Source: Apostichopus parvimensis (lineage: Eukaryota; Echinodermata; Holothuroidea; Aspidochirotida; Stichopodidae). Taken from it: a DNA stretch of 24,928 nt. The position numbers and the translations under genes were made by a program. Shown piece by piece: positions 9,156 to 19,592 of this stretch. Below the pieces are notes generated by a model. That model was not told where the DNA came from, did no database searches, and was given only the letters and a program-made list of their open reading frames with translations. Within the stretch, counting starts at the first letter, position 1. Every line of letters starts with the position of its first letter. The stretch covers positions 3,942 to 28,869 of the forward strand of contig KN884878.1 of the NCBI GenBank assembly GCA_000934455.1. Reading direction: 5' to 3'.

Positions 9156-9174
9156 AAAAAAAAAAAAAAAAAAA
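9154..9174 (+). repeat. 21-A homopolymer
   Basis: A run of 21 A directly follows CCAAT, forming AATAAA at its left edge. It interrupts the GC-rich block. It could be a retroposition tail or slippage expansion. No target-site duplication was identified around it. Confidence 0.9.
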
Positions 9175-9206
9175 CCCCATTAGAAATTCCGAGCAGAACG
9201 GACAGA

Positions 9207-9695
9207 ATGTCCGGGTCGAGGAGAGTGGTACCCGGCGTGGTACACACACAGAGATGGGCTCCTGGAGCCCGGGTCCGGCGAGACCCCGGGTCGCTTGTGC
9301 GGGAGTGCGGAACCGAGGTTCCACTCCGGATCGGAGACCGGCCCCGAAGCCGGGAACCGGAGCTACAATCGACTGCTGGGTCCCCAGAGATGGGCTCCGG
9401 AGGGCCCGGGTCTGACCAGACTCCAGAGGGAGCCCGGAACCGAAGTCCCTCTCTGGACCCAGAGCCGGTCCCGGAGCCAGGAACCGATGAGATCGACGAC
9501 TGCTGGGCCCCAGAACAGGGGAGCAGGGGCAGAAGCCCGGTCCGCAGATCTCCAAACCGGATCCAAAACCGGTCCCGAAGCCGGGAGCCGACGAGAATAA
9601 CAACTGCTGGGCCCCCAGAACGGGGTAGCAGGGGCAGAAGCCCGGTCCGCAGACCTAACCGGAGCCGCGGCCGGTCCCGAGGCCGACGAGAGTAA
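9207..9695 (+). pseudogene. Arg/Ser-rich open frame in GC-rich repeats, unknown, possibly retroelement-derived
   Basis: A 162-codon frame, in the same frame as 8835-9155 and separated from it only by the TAA and the A tract. Its C-terminal third is rich in SR/RS and GRGRS-like runs (for example GSRGRSPVRR twice) and ends SRGRSRGRRE. Such tracts bind RNA in nucleocapsid-like and splicing proteins, but here they come from degenerate ~100-base DNA repeats. The repeats are marked by TGCTGGGNCCC at 9374, 9501, 9605 and 9700. Their spacings (127, 104, 95) are not multiples of three, so the frame is not kept between copies. That argues against a protein under selection. Confidence 0.3.
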
Positions 9696-9760
9696 CATCT
9701 GCTGGGCCCCCAGAACGGGGTAGTAGGGGCAAGCGCCCAATCCGAAAAGAGAGCTGGCCC
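9331..9760. repeat. Four degenerate ~100-bp GC-rich tandem repeats
   Basis: Each unit runs roughly CCGGTCCCGAAGCCGG, a short spacer, TGCTGGGCCCCCAGAAC, then AGCAGGGGCAGAAGCCCG. Later units (from 9480 on) are more alike than the first. It ends abruptly near 9780, where AT-richer DNA resumes. Confidence 0.8.
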
Positions 9761-10011
9761 CGAGCGAGGTACCCACGGCGAATTATAATTCATCGCAGGT
9801 GTTGCTCATATGTCAAGGTTTTAAACCTTACTTGTGTTTAAAACACTGTTGTTAAGACACTGTTGTTTAAAACACTTACTTGTGGAACCCAGAACGGAAA
9901 TGCGCATGACTGAATGGTTTCAAATCGGTTCTCAAGACGTATTCTTTTATTTTAACGTCTTAGCCCTGGGAAACTGCCAGAAAGAGAACTTTCTCGAACC
10001 TGGCAGGAAAG

Positions 10012-10229
10012 CGAAAACTTCTTAGAACCTTGGCAAACTGCCAGGAAAATGTGCAACGCTGTACATTTGTTAAGAGAGGAGGGGGGCCAAGCAGCCACCT
10101 GGCAAACCTTGCAAACTGCCAGGAAAACGAAAACTTCTTAGAACCTTGGCAAACTGCCAGGATAGTGTACAACCCTGTACATTTGTTAAGAGAGGAGGGG
10201 CCAAGCAGTCACCTGGCTTGCCACGTGTG
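10012..10229. repeat. 116-bp tandem duplication with NFI-like palindromes
   Basis: CGAAAACTTCTTAGAACC recurs at 10012 and 10128, and the following sequence through CCAAGCAG and CACCTGGC is duplicated, with a two-base difference in the G run. Each unit contains TTGGCAAACTGCCAG (10030-10044 and 10146-10160), one base off the NFI consensus TTGGC(N5)GCCAA. AAACTGCCAG also occurs, near 10111 and with changes near 9968. It could be part of a long terminal repeat or promoter of the mobile block, which I cannot show. Confidence 0.85.
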
Positions 10230-10718
10230 AGCTCAACGTTTGCTGCAACGAGCTGTCGACTACGTGAGAGATCTCATGGAATAAGCCTCTATTTCTTTGG
10301 TGAATTACCAAGACAAACGCGTTAGTAAGTTGAAAAAGGGGTAGGATAGAACCCCAGCAAAGTTATAAGCGCTAACACGCTCCGAACATACAGTATGCGC
10401 TTCATGAATAATGTTCGATGTTCCAACATTTTAAGCAGAATTGCATTTCGTACTACCTGATACGTTGATTTATGACGAACGTATTCACGCACAGAAAAAT
10501 ATGTCCATTGTCTCGTTTATAGTTTCTTTTCCAACGAAAACGTGCCGTTTCAAAAAAAAAGAAGAAAAAAAAGGGTACCCCTCTTCTAAGTTCTGTACAT
10601 CAGTGCATTGGGGCCCCCTTTGGTCGGGGCCCCTGGATTTGCCCCGTCCGAGCCCATAGGCGTTACGCCGCTGATTAAGATTCTGATGAAGCAAACGATC
10701 CATTCAGTACTCATTTTT

Positions 10719-10935
10719 GAGAGCACTGTGGTCAAGTGGTGAAGGCAGTGGACTGGTGATCTAAGGCTTGCAGGTTTGAGTCCTGGCCAGATCATTCTGT
10801 TGTGTCCTTGGGCAAGGCACCTTATCTCCATTGCGTCTTTCCATCCAGGTGTATAAATGGGGACCTGTAAGATATACTGTCAGTTGGGGGCTGTTTAGCC
10901 ACCGCAATGAGGAGTCTATGTTTGACAGGTTATCG
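10719..10935 (+). mobile_element. tRNA-derived SINE
   Basis: The head has RNA polymerase III control boxes: an A box TGGTCAAGTGG at 10729-10739 and a B box GGTTTGAGTCC at 10773-10783, spaced as in a tRNA. The body continues with TGTGTCCTTGGGCAAGGCAC and 'ccaggtgtataaatgggg', a conserved 3' region that recurs in SINEs of marine deuterostomes. It is not a functional tRNA because the stems do not close and a long tail follows. The right end is approximate. The segment before it (10605-10680, with GGGGCCCC twice and 'gggcgttacgccgctg'-like sequence) looks like the end of another repeat. Confidence 0.8.
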
Positions 10936-11150
10936 TTGACCAGGTAGTGTTGTTAGGCGCCTCTGGCATCGTATCGGTGGATAGGTCTGCGCTTTATCAA
11001 TCCTCAATATTATTATTAATATCATTTATCATGGAAAGAACCTCCATTAAAACTCCCTGCAGTGTACAGCTTAGGTCTACATCATCAGGGCATTCCTTTT
11101 CTTCAGAGTTTTCTGATTGCAACTGGTTGATAACTGAAGGGGTCATCAGC

Positions 11151-11201
11151 GGTACTGTGGTACTGCAAGCAGTACTGCGAGTGCTGCGGTACTGCGAGCG
11201 C
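11151..11201. repeat. Short GTACTGCGAG-type tandem repeat
   Basis: GGTACTG, TACTGCAAGC, GTACTGCGAG and GTGCTGCGG follow each other with a period near ten bases, directly before the recombinase remnant. Likely slippage. Confidence 0.7.
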
Positions 11202-11208
11202 TAACAAG

Positions 11209-12262
11209 GTCACCATACAGGCCACTGTCCTTGACTTCATTAGCAGCAGATACAGAGAAACCGCTTTCCTGTACCAACAGTGGCGTCAGCAGGGCAAAGG
11301 ATCTGCCCCAACACTCTATCCGCAAAAGATAACCATATCAGGTTTCATGTACTCAGCCGGGGAGCCGTGAGCCATTGAGGCCTCTCTCGAGGAGATAGCT
11401 GCCTTCTTCACTCTGCTCTTGAAGAGGGCAGAGCGGCGTCGACTATCCGCAACTACAGTTCAGCCATTGGGGCTATACACAAGGGCCTCCCAGACGGTTC
11501 GAAAGGGGGTGACAACTCGGACGTTACGAAAATCATACGAGGATTCTTCCACATCAGCGTCTCGACTAGGACACTACCCCCGACATGGTCACTCGACGAG
11601 GTTCTGACGGCCTTAGCCAAACCACCATACGAGCCGATCAGGGAGTCGTCACTGCAGGACCTAACCAGGAAAACCCTGTTTCTACTGGGGGCAACATCGG
11701 CCCGGCGTCGGAGCGGGATCCACGCCCTAACTATCAAAAAGGACTTAATGAGATTTGATAATGGACGGGGTGAGGCTGCTTCCTGACCCAGCCTTCCTCG
11801 CAAAGAATCAATCAATGACTTTTTCGCCGGAGGAAATTTTCCTACCGTCGATTGGATCTATTTCGACCATCAAGGAGGACCGACGTTGGTGTCCAGTACG
11901 AGCATTACGGATATACCTGGACAAATCTAAACAAATCCATACGTCCGACCGTCTGTTTATACTGCCATGTGCACCGCATACGCCAGCCTTGAAGGACACC
12001 TTGGCTCGCTGGCTCCGAACTATAGATCTCGAGTCATACAACGTACCCGTCAGCAGTGCGGGCCCACGATGTCCGAGGAGTCGCGGCCTCACGACCATGG
12101 TTCGGCGGCGTCCCGGTCGAGGCCATCATGAAGGCTGCGGCATGGAAGTCAAACACGACCTTCGTCTCCTGCTACCTGTGGAACACCAGGTCACCTGATG
12201 GAGACTTCGCCAGGGCAGTGCTCAATCCGCCGAGACGCAGCACCTGGGCCCACCACCGATGA
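11209..12262 (+). pseudogene. Tyrosine recombinase remnant of a DIRS-like retrotransposon, frameshifted
   Basis: Three + frames together give a tyrosine-recombinase layout. The N-terminal helical part (with EEIAAFFTLLLK) occupies 11209 to about 11436 and is broken by TGA at 11368. A change of frame near 11436 leads to STIRNYSSAIGAIH and then ATSARRRSGIHALT, the catalytic first-Arg region. A stop at 11784 and a shift lead to RRWCPVRALRIYL (in 11755 to about 12050). A last shift near 12050 leads to AHDVRGVAAS, the HxxR box (His 12065, Arg 12074), AAAWKS (Trp 12143) and FVSCYL with the nucleophile Tyr at 12173. The motif spellings match YRs of DIRS-type elements, which integrate a circular cDNA without target-site duplication. 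No reverse transcriptase or RNase H frame was found. It is dead as it stands. Confidence 0.85.
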
Positions 12263-12281
12263 CGGCTGTGTCACTCTGGGG

Positions 12282-12620
12282 TGCTGTGTAAGTATGAGAT
12301 AGGTAGAGGAGTGAAGTAGACTCCCAAAAACTTACCTGGTTTTCGAGTCTAAGAGCGACGATACCTATCTCATACTGGTCTCCCTCCCTCCTCCCCACTC
12401 CAGGGCACCGGTCGAGGCGGATTGCCAAGACCTTACGGTGTGAATTCTGCAGACTAAGAGGAAGAGTAAGGTGGGTGGCCAGTTGGGGTATGGTAGAATT
12501 TGCCAGAATGGGACTAGTAGGCTAAATAAGGGGGGGGGGCGCTGTGTAAGTATGAGATAGGTATCGTCGCTCGTAGACTCGAAAACCAGGTAAGTTTTTG
12601 GGAATATGAGATAGCTATCG
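12282..12620. repeat. Terminal inverted and direct repeats of the DIRS-like remnant
   Basis: The 53 bases 12323-12375 are the reverse complement of 12550-12602 with one mismatch, separated by 174 bases. A 23-base direct copy (GCTGTGTAAGTATGAGATAG and three more bases) occurs at 12283-12305 and 12541-12563. A third partial copy (TATGAGATAGCTATCGTT) begins near 12605. So the same sequence lies in both orientations just after the recombinase. DIRS elements carry inverted terminal repeats and an internal complementary region near the recombinase, and this fits. The copy at 12550-12602 contains CAGGTAAGT, a consensus 5' splice site, which its inverted partner places on the other strand. Confidence 0.85.
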
Positions 12621-13817
12621 TTCGAAGTAAGACACACTTCCAAAAAAATAAATCATGATGTGCAGCTCAGCAAGGAGAATAATAAAGGAAAATTGATTCG
12701 ATTCTCAATTCCATTCGCTTGACTCCATTCGGTCGCCCGATTCTCAAAACACCAGTTAGTCCCGTATAGAACCAATTCGGACCCCTGTGCGATTATGTCA
12801 AATGGCCTCCTTTATAACGTTATCTGTCCCTTGGCTGTATTAGAGTTCCTTCAGTATAAAGGAACTCTAGGCTGTATTCCCCTGACCCGCCCTCACACAC
12901 ACGCATACACACACACATCCGCCTACATGACTTCATAGGTTACGATTATCATCGAAACCAAAAACCTCTTTACGACAGACTAAGCCTTATGATGGTAAGG
13001 TCTGAAGTTTCGTATGGCTTTTTCATTGCTGTGTAATATGAAAACGTTATAAGGGACATTACATTAACGACTTACACACATGACAAAACGGTTAACATTT
13101 GAAAATGATCGTTCTGAGCAAAATATGTTGTACGTGAGACATGCAGGGTTAGTAAGTTTAGATTCATATGTGTTTAGGTCTTGATTAAACACATTTGAAG
13201 GTTAATCAATGTCTAGGATATAATACTCTCCTCACGATACTTTGGATAGACTAATATTTGACAATTATGAATTGCTAAAAAATATATAGTATATGACAGG
13301 GTTGTTTACGCCCAACGTACAATGTTTGCATTCAGCCGGGAAGAATGGACCACTACTACGGGTCCATTCTCCCAGCCGCCTTTTTTCAGCCCACACAAAG
13401 TATTTATGGGCAACAACTTGGATTTAAGGTGACTTATATATACCCATAGAAATTGAACTAGGAAGAAAGCTGACACAGTGTTTCTCCGTGTGTTAAAGCA
13501 GCGTAGCCTTGAAAAAAGTGAGGGCGCTTTGCGTTGTACATGTTTGTGCATGCATGTTTTCAGTTGCAAAGTGGGTAGTAGCCTATTTTTCTAGTATTAA
13601 ATTGTGAGTGATTAGCATGCACAGGACATCATATCCGTCATCCCGTGTTATTCTGACATTCTGACATGTGCATATATATCGTTTGGGTTACAGTTTTAAG
13701 TAAAATGAGGTGGTAATAATTGTTGTCATTAGGCTTTAGACGTATTACACACCGGTACTGTCTTGCCGTACAAACAGAGCGCCACCAGTAGAATGGGTAA
13801 CTTCACTATATGTCACA
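12621..13817. other. AT-rich intergenic stretch with two perfect hairpins
   Basis: No gene seen. TAGAGTTCCTT at 12841-12851 pairs exactly with 12859-12869 (7-base loop). GAATGGACC at 13343-13351 pairs exactly with 13361-13369 (9-base loop), the latter inside an 87-codon - frame (13306-13569) that I consider spurious. A CA-rich patch lies at 12894-12918. Confidence 0.5.
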
Positions 13818-13839
13818 TGACGTCATTCTTTCTACTTCA

Positions 13840-14190
13840 ATGTCTATGTATATACCTAATCTATAGTCTAAGTATGCCATAGACTGCACCATTTGAAGTC
13901 TATGTCTTTTAATTCAGGGGAGAAATTTTTGAATTTAATATTTTTATTGACACAACCTTCCGTTTAGAGCTACTTATAACGACCTAAAGAAAAGTCTAAA
14001 TATACCTCAGAACGCACCATTCGACGTCTTTATTTTTGGGGATGGGGGATCCCTAGCCCCCTTCACACGGGATCGGTTTCAATGACCCCATGGGAACACC
14101 CGTCCTTTATAAAATCCTTCATGCAATTCTGTCGGGGAGAATTTGGAAATCCTCTCCCCACCTTTGAAATCATGTGCTCGCCACTGGTTA
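13840..14190. repeat. Diverged dispersed-repeat fragment with internal duplication
   Basis: AGTCTAAGTATGCC...CACCATTTGAAGTCT (about 13867-13901) is echoed by AGTCTAAATATACC...CACCATTCGACGTCT (about 13993-14027). It is followed by GGGGATGGGGGATCCC-type sequence and a segment ending 'cgccactgg' near 14190. The 'aacgcaccatt' type sequence before a G/C-rich tail recurs in many invertebrate repeats, but I cannot name this family. Confidence 0.45.
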
Positions 14191-14849
14191 AGTATAACGA
14201 GTTCGTTTCTAGAACATGAAACAGAGTTCATTATATTAGACACAGATAACAAAGATAAAACTGTTGACAACATAACATTGGTTAGTTTTCTTTTAATTTT
14301 CTTCCCATGACATTATACATGATCAATACATATAAAATATTATTAGGTAGCTATCATATCATAACATTACTGGAAGAGAGTGATGAACAAGCTGCACTGA
14401 TCTGTCAATAAAGAGTAAGGGATGCCTTAGGACTAGTTGTTTCTTTAGTTGATGAAATGATTATATACACGCATGCGCAATTAGAGAAAAGTCCTACGGA
14501 AACGAATTGATTATTCACTTCCTTGAAAGTAAATGTTATACTTTAAAGAGATCTTGTAGCTCAGTGATTTACTGCCGGTATCTTTGTGGTAAATTATTTC
14601 CAGTAAACATTGTCAGCTTTTATGTTATATTCATCTAGCGTGGAGGTTGTGTGTGAGGGGTGTAGTATACATAAACAAACACTGTATAATTATACCAGAT
14701 TAACTTAAGGAAGGAAAGAAACAATAATTACAATAAACAGATCAAGAATGAGTTTATATTCATTCAAATCGATAATAAAGATATAAAATGAATAGTATAA
14801 CAAACCAAAAGAGATAGTTGAAATTGCATGAGGTTAAATAAACGCATAT

Positions 14850-15345
14850 AATATACCTTCCTTCATTATTAGCGTATTATAATCATATTGATTACGTAAT
14901 AGCCACGTCATGTGATTGTCTTTATAGCGGGTATAAATGGAATTAATAGAACTTAACACCATTAAGCAGTACGATAGTCAAACAACTATAGAATCATGTA
15001 CACATAATAAAATAATAATAAACAAATACAATGAAAAATATATAACAAAGGGAGCAGAGCTTTGAAATTAAAGTTTACTTAATGTTATGCACAGGATATT
15101 ACCTTCCTTCATTATGTACATGTTATCATCATATTCATTAAGTAACATCAACCACCATATGATTATCATCATAGAAGGTGTACGAGGAACGGTGATAATG
15201 GAATTAATATTACAAGAATGAAAAGTACATGAATTGAACGCATGTAGAATTGTTTATAACACAAAGTAAAACAGTAATAAAATGAAGAAAACAATAGTAA
15301 AAGAAGCAAAGCGTTGAAAGGAAACACAAACCAAACCATTATTGG
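14850..15345. repeat. Old ~250-bp tandem duplication
   Basis: TACCTTCCTTCATTAT occurs at 14854 and 15100. In the same order follow 'tatgattatc/tgtgattgtc', GGAATTAAT (14939 and 15200), AATAAAAT-rich sequence and 'agcagagctttgaaa' (15053) against 'agcaaagcgttgaaa' (15304). Offsets are 246-261, so the copies have drifted by indels. A 109-codon hydrophobic frame on the - strand covers the second copy only and is judged to be an AT-rich accident. Confidence 0.7.
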
Positions 15346-18300
15346 CTCATATGACAGAAATATGAGTGAAGAAAAAGTATCTCTCAAAATGAGATGATAT
15401 ATTTTACAGAAATTAAAAGAATAATTCTGGTAAAAAAAATATGTTTGGATGATGAAAGAGAAACATTTTCTGATCATCGTGCTGAAATTTCCATTCAATT
15501 CCTTAGCAAAGTATTTCTCTTCATTTACGCAAATAACGAAGACTTTGTTACATATTAGGGGAAATATTTAATTATAAAAGGTACTGCACATTGACGTTTA
15601 ATTCCCATTCTACAAATTAGAGTTCTAGTGGTGGTGCAAATGTGTATTATAACATCTACTTGGTCACTAATGTGGTGGGTACGTCATCTATTCCCTTCAA
15701 CATCCCCCTCCCCCCTCCCCACACCCCTCCCCTCCAATTACACACGAAGAGTCAGATCGGGATTGTGCTCTCTTTCGTCCCTCTCTCAATAGTTGACATC
15801 CAATTAACAGACATATAACAGTCATATACTGATGACGTAGTGGTTGATAGATAACGTCATTAGAAGCTAGATTGGCTCTTTGCAAGTTGAATTTGGCTTG
15901 AAGAGCAAACGAATTTAGAGTTAGAAAAGAAAGTCAATGTGGACAGTAATGTTACTAATAAAACGTAATATTTTACTTTGTGTACACTCTACAATAAAAT
16001 ATTAAGTAGCCTATATGAACATGTAATATAACAAAAAAAGCTAAAGAAACATTAATAACAATCCTTTTTTTGGATTATAACATTTAATGACTGAAATTCT
16101 ACCTAAAGTCATCCTTTAACACAAAATGTAGATTGAACAGGTATCTTTCAAATTTCACTTCTTTGTATCATATGGAGTTATTAGTATTAGTGTACAACCT
16201 GATCACTCTACAATATCCTTTCACAATGAATGTGTTGATCAAGTCATCATGCCATTGTCTTGTATATATAGGCATTTGATGACATCACAATCATACTATA
16301 CTAACTGCATGTGTATTATACTGGAGGTCTATCTGACGATGTTTGTAGTATTTGAGAGATATTAACAGTTTACCACCTAATCTCTTAAGTAGATCCTTTA
16401 AAAATGAAATTATTGCCATCGGTTTGAGAATAGGGTGAATGACGTCATAGTCCTGCTGATGATTGGACATGCATTTTGCATTGCTGTAATAGAAAGATAA
16501 AATGATATAATTTTGAGTAAACAGAAATTGCACAAGATAATGTTCTTTAACATGTTTGTGTTTTAGAAAACAGTATCGTGACCTGCTGACCTTGACATCG
16601 CTATGTTAATTCATAAATCTGTATTTCATTTCTCTCCTTCCTGATGTCACCTCACTTCATTTAATAATGACATTTCATGTCCCTAATTGGATCACATATG
16701 CCAAAGAGCTGACGAGCCATGACCTTGCTCAGATTCAACTCTCTTCCTTTCCACGTATTATAATACTTGTGTGTGTCGTCAAATCGAATCACTTCTAAAT
16801 ATCGCACATAGTCAGTTGTTTATTAAAACTTTCAAATGTTTACTGACAGTTTTTGTCTCTGTTAGTATTAAGGGAAGACTAATGATAACCTCTCATTTTG
16901 TTCTGATAAAATTAACAATGTAATGAGGAAGGGTTGAATTATAATAACCGTTATAAAATCCGTTATAGTGATATCACACATGTTAGCAGATAAAGGAAAA
17001 GTATATCTCTTTCTAGCTATGGCCTTCTAACGCCTAAGCAGCGGAAAGGAAGTTTGTGTATGCAACATTATTGCAATAATGAACAGATACTTTTGTTTCT
17101 GTTAATTGAATGAACTTATCACACATTTTCATACATTTTGCTTTGTTAATACTAAATATAATAAAATCATTGACAATTGAAGCATTTGATATAAGTGACC
17201 AGATAAGAAAATAAAATCACAGCTATAGGGATAAACAATCGCGTGAATGATAAATGATTTTTAATATTTAAATATTTTACAATCAAAAGTAACAAACATA
17301 ATGAATTTTAACAAAAACTATTTTAAAACTAAGGTACAGAGCATTCAGCTGTATTTACTTACAGTTACTTGAACATTGACTATTAATTACACCCAGTAAA
17401 TCCCTGAAACAAGAGGGAAAAGTATAAGTAATGAATATGTTTTCCAGTGTATGGTTAAACAACCATTGCAGGGGATATCCTATGGATATACAAATACTGA
17501 ACGCGATATACACATGAAGGCTTAATCCATGAAACCACGGTCATAAATGCTATGGTTGCTTTGATATCATGGCATTGGAAGGTTACATTTGTGGAGGTTG
17601 GATTCTTATGAAAGTTTAATTTTATATTTGAAATTTTGAAAATATGTATCAAAACTAGCAACACTGAATAGTATGTGTGAACAAATATTAATTCATAGCC
17701 ATTTTACCTTTGTTTGTTTTGGTGTGCACAGCACAAGGATCTAATCCTCTCCCAATCTTTAATAGGTGAATTCTGTGTAAAACAGGATTACTGTACAATT
17801 GAATCAGCTCACTTATCTCCACAACCCATCCTCTTCCCTGCTGGTAACCATCAAATGACCTGTTCATGGGATTTTCCCTTATTAACCCAATGCACTATAA
17901 CATTGGTACCATGCAGTGAAATGTTCCGACCTGTTTAACACTGAACCGATTCACACAGAGTTTACAGTAAAACCATGTAGCCTAAATCTGGAAGCATTGT
18001 CCCAGACTGAAAGCTGAATCATGCTGATAAATCGGGAGCATGTACTCTTAGATTGTATTCCCGAAAAATAAGCTGGATTTGTTAGGATTACACACATCTT
18101 CAGTTCTCAATGTAATCCTAATGGCACATGCTACCGGTTTATATATACCATTAAACCATTTTTGACGGTTTAATGACGTTTACTATACGTCACTTTGGGG
18201 TGGGGATATACATCTCCATTTAACTTTGGATAACATATTTTAGATTGAAATAATTTATCCTCCCTCCCTCGGCCTTCAAACGATGGAACTATACAAGCCG

Positions 18301-19592
18301 GTAGTTTTCTGCCTTTCGCCAGAAATACTTCATCACATCAACTCATCCGTCTTCTGCATGGTGACCATACATACCCAGTTATCGTTATTACCACTACGTC
18401 TAAACAATCCTAGCTGTACGTGTAAGATAACTAAAATTTAAAAGGGCCTCAGTAAATTATATATACATTCCTTGAAAACAGCTGTTGTGTTAATTCTTGT
18501 AAAAAGAAGACATAAGTTGATACTAATACATACTAACTCTAAGAATATTGTTTGTTAGCCGGACTAGTCACGTGTCATTACATATGATGACACAAATTTA
18601 AATAAAAAGAATACAATAACCTTCTGATTTGGTGTAACATGTGCTGTCTGTTGTTAATGTTTTAGGCGAAATGTTTAAGATTAATGTTTACACTGAATAT
18701 ATTAAAATCTCCTTCATAGGAAAATCAAATAGAATGACGTCTTATATCTCATTTTATCTAGTGGTATATTGGTTTGGTAAACATTTTTTTAAATGGCTAC
18801 CTTATTGATAAATCGGTAATCAAATGCAGGATCAAATACTAACAGTATCAGGTTGTGCTCGAAATCAATCAATTTGTCGACAACATTCTTCTCTAAATTG
18901 TTTCTATTTCTCTCCGATCTGGCCTGACACATCAAAACTGAGGGAAGCATATTGCTCAATTACTGTGTTTATTCTTTTGACTTTTTGTTGGAAATGTTGA
19001 GGAGTCACCTCACATCCACGTAGGTTCATCTTCATTTAATACCTATACCGTTATTATCATGTCAGTTTCGTCTAATGGGCTCCTCATTGTAACTTACCCG
19101 ATGCACGTGATCCCTCGGGTACTAAAACATTTAATTTTTATATTGTTTCCATAAAATCATTATATTTGGTATAACGACAGCTTGGTATGCTCACATTACG
19201 CAGTGAATGGTCTCAACTCCGAGTAAGTCACAGTGGACGCTCTCGTATCACAATGAATAATAATGATGCTATAACCTCACAAATACCCTCACAACCCAGT
19301 AAATCATATTGCTCCTAGATTCACTCATACTCGCATTACCAACAGAGTGGACCAGTCTATCTCTTCAATTTCAATACTTAATATCTAATATCTGATTACC
19401 GGTTATGTGACAACGTATATACGTATATGCGTCCTCAACTATCCCAAACCCGTCCCTAACCCCATTCAGAGAATGGTTCTAATAATTAAATATCAAGAAT
19501 ACCGGAGAATATGAGCGATTTGAGTAAAGGCTTCTAAAGTTAGCCTTTTGTGTTTAGAGAAACTCTGTTACTCTTCGGAAACACTGTAGAAT
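15346..19592. other. 4.2 kb AT-rich gene-free stretch
   Basis: No frame longer than about 80 codons and none with family resemblance. A polypyrimidine tract (C-rich) lies at 15703-15735. A perfect CRE palindrome, TGACGTCA, lies at 16440-16447. TTAGGATTACA at 18082-18092 pairs exactly with 18111-18121 over 18 bases, and ATTAAACC/GGTTTAAT arms lie close by near 18148-18172. A fair acceptor-like site (tttgttttggtgtgcacag, ending at 17732) precedes a 60-codon frame, but no matching donor or homology supports an exon. Confidence 0.5.

Noticed and set aside
8806..9793. Long - strand frames of 265 and 216 codons in the GC-rich block
   Set aside because: They are Gly/Pro/Ser/Phe low-complexity readings of GC-rich repeats with a poly-Phe from the A tract, and fall opposite Arg/Ser-rich + frames. 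No domain is seen.
10721..10800. Functional tRNA gene
   Set aside because: A and B boxes are present but the acceptor stem does not close and a SINE body follows.
11453..12098. - strand frames over the recombinase region
   Set aside because: They are shadows of the + strand recombinase remnant, whose catalytic motifs are clear.
15169..15498. 109-codon hydrophobic - strand frame, possible membrane protein
   Set aside because: Phe/Leu/Tyr-rich composition follows from AT-rich DNA and the frame covers only one half of an old tandem duplication. No family or splice support.
17714..17938. Possible exon after the acceptor-like tttgttttggtgtgcacag
   Set aside because: No homology, no donor or polyadenylation support and no partner exon; kept only as a note.
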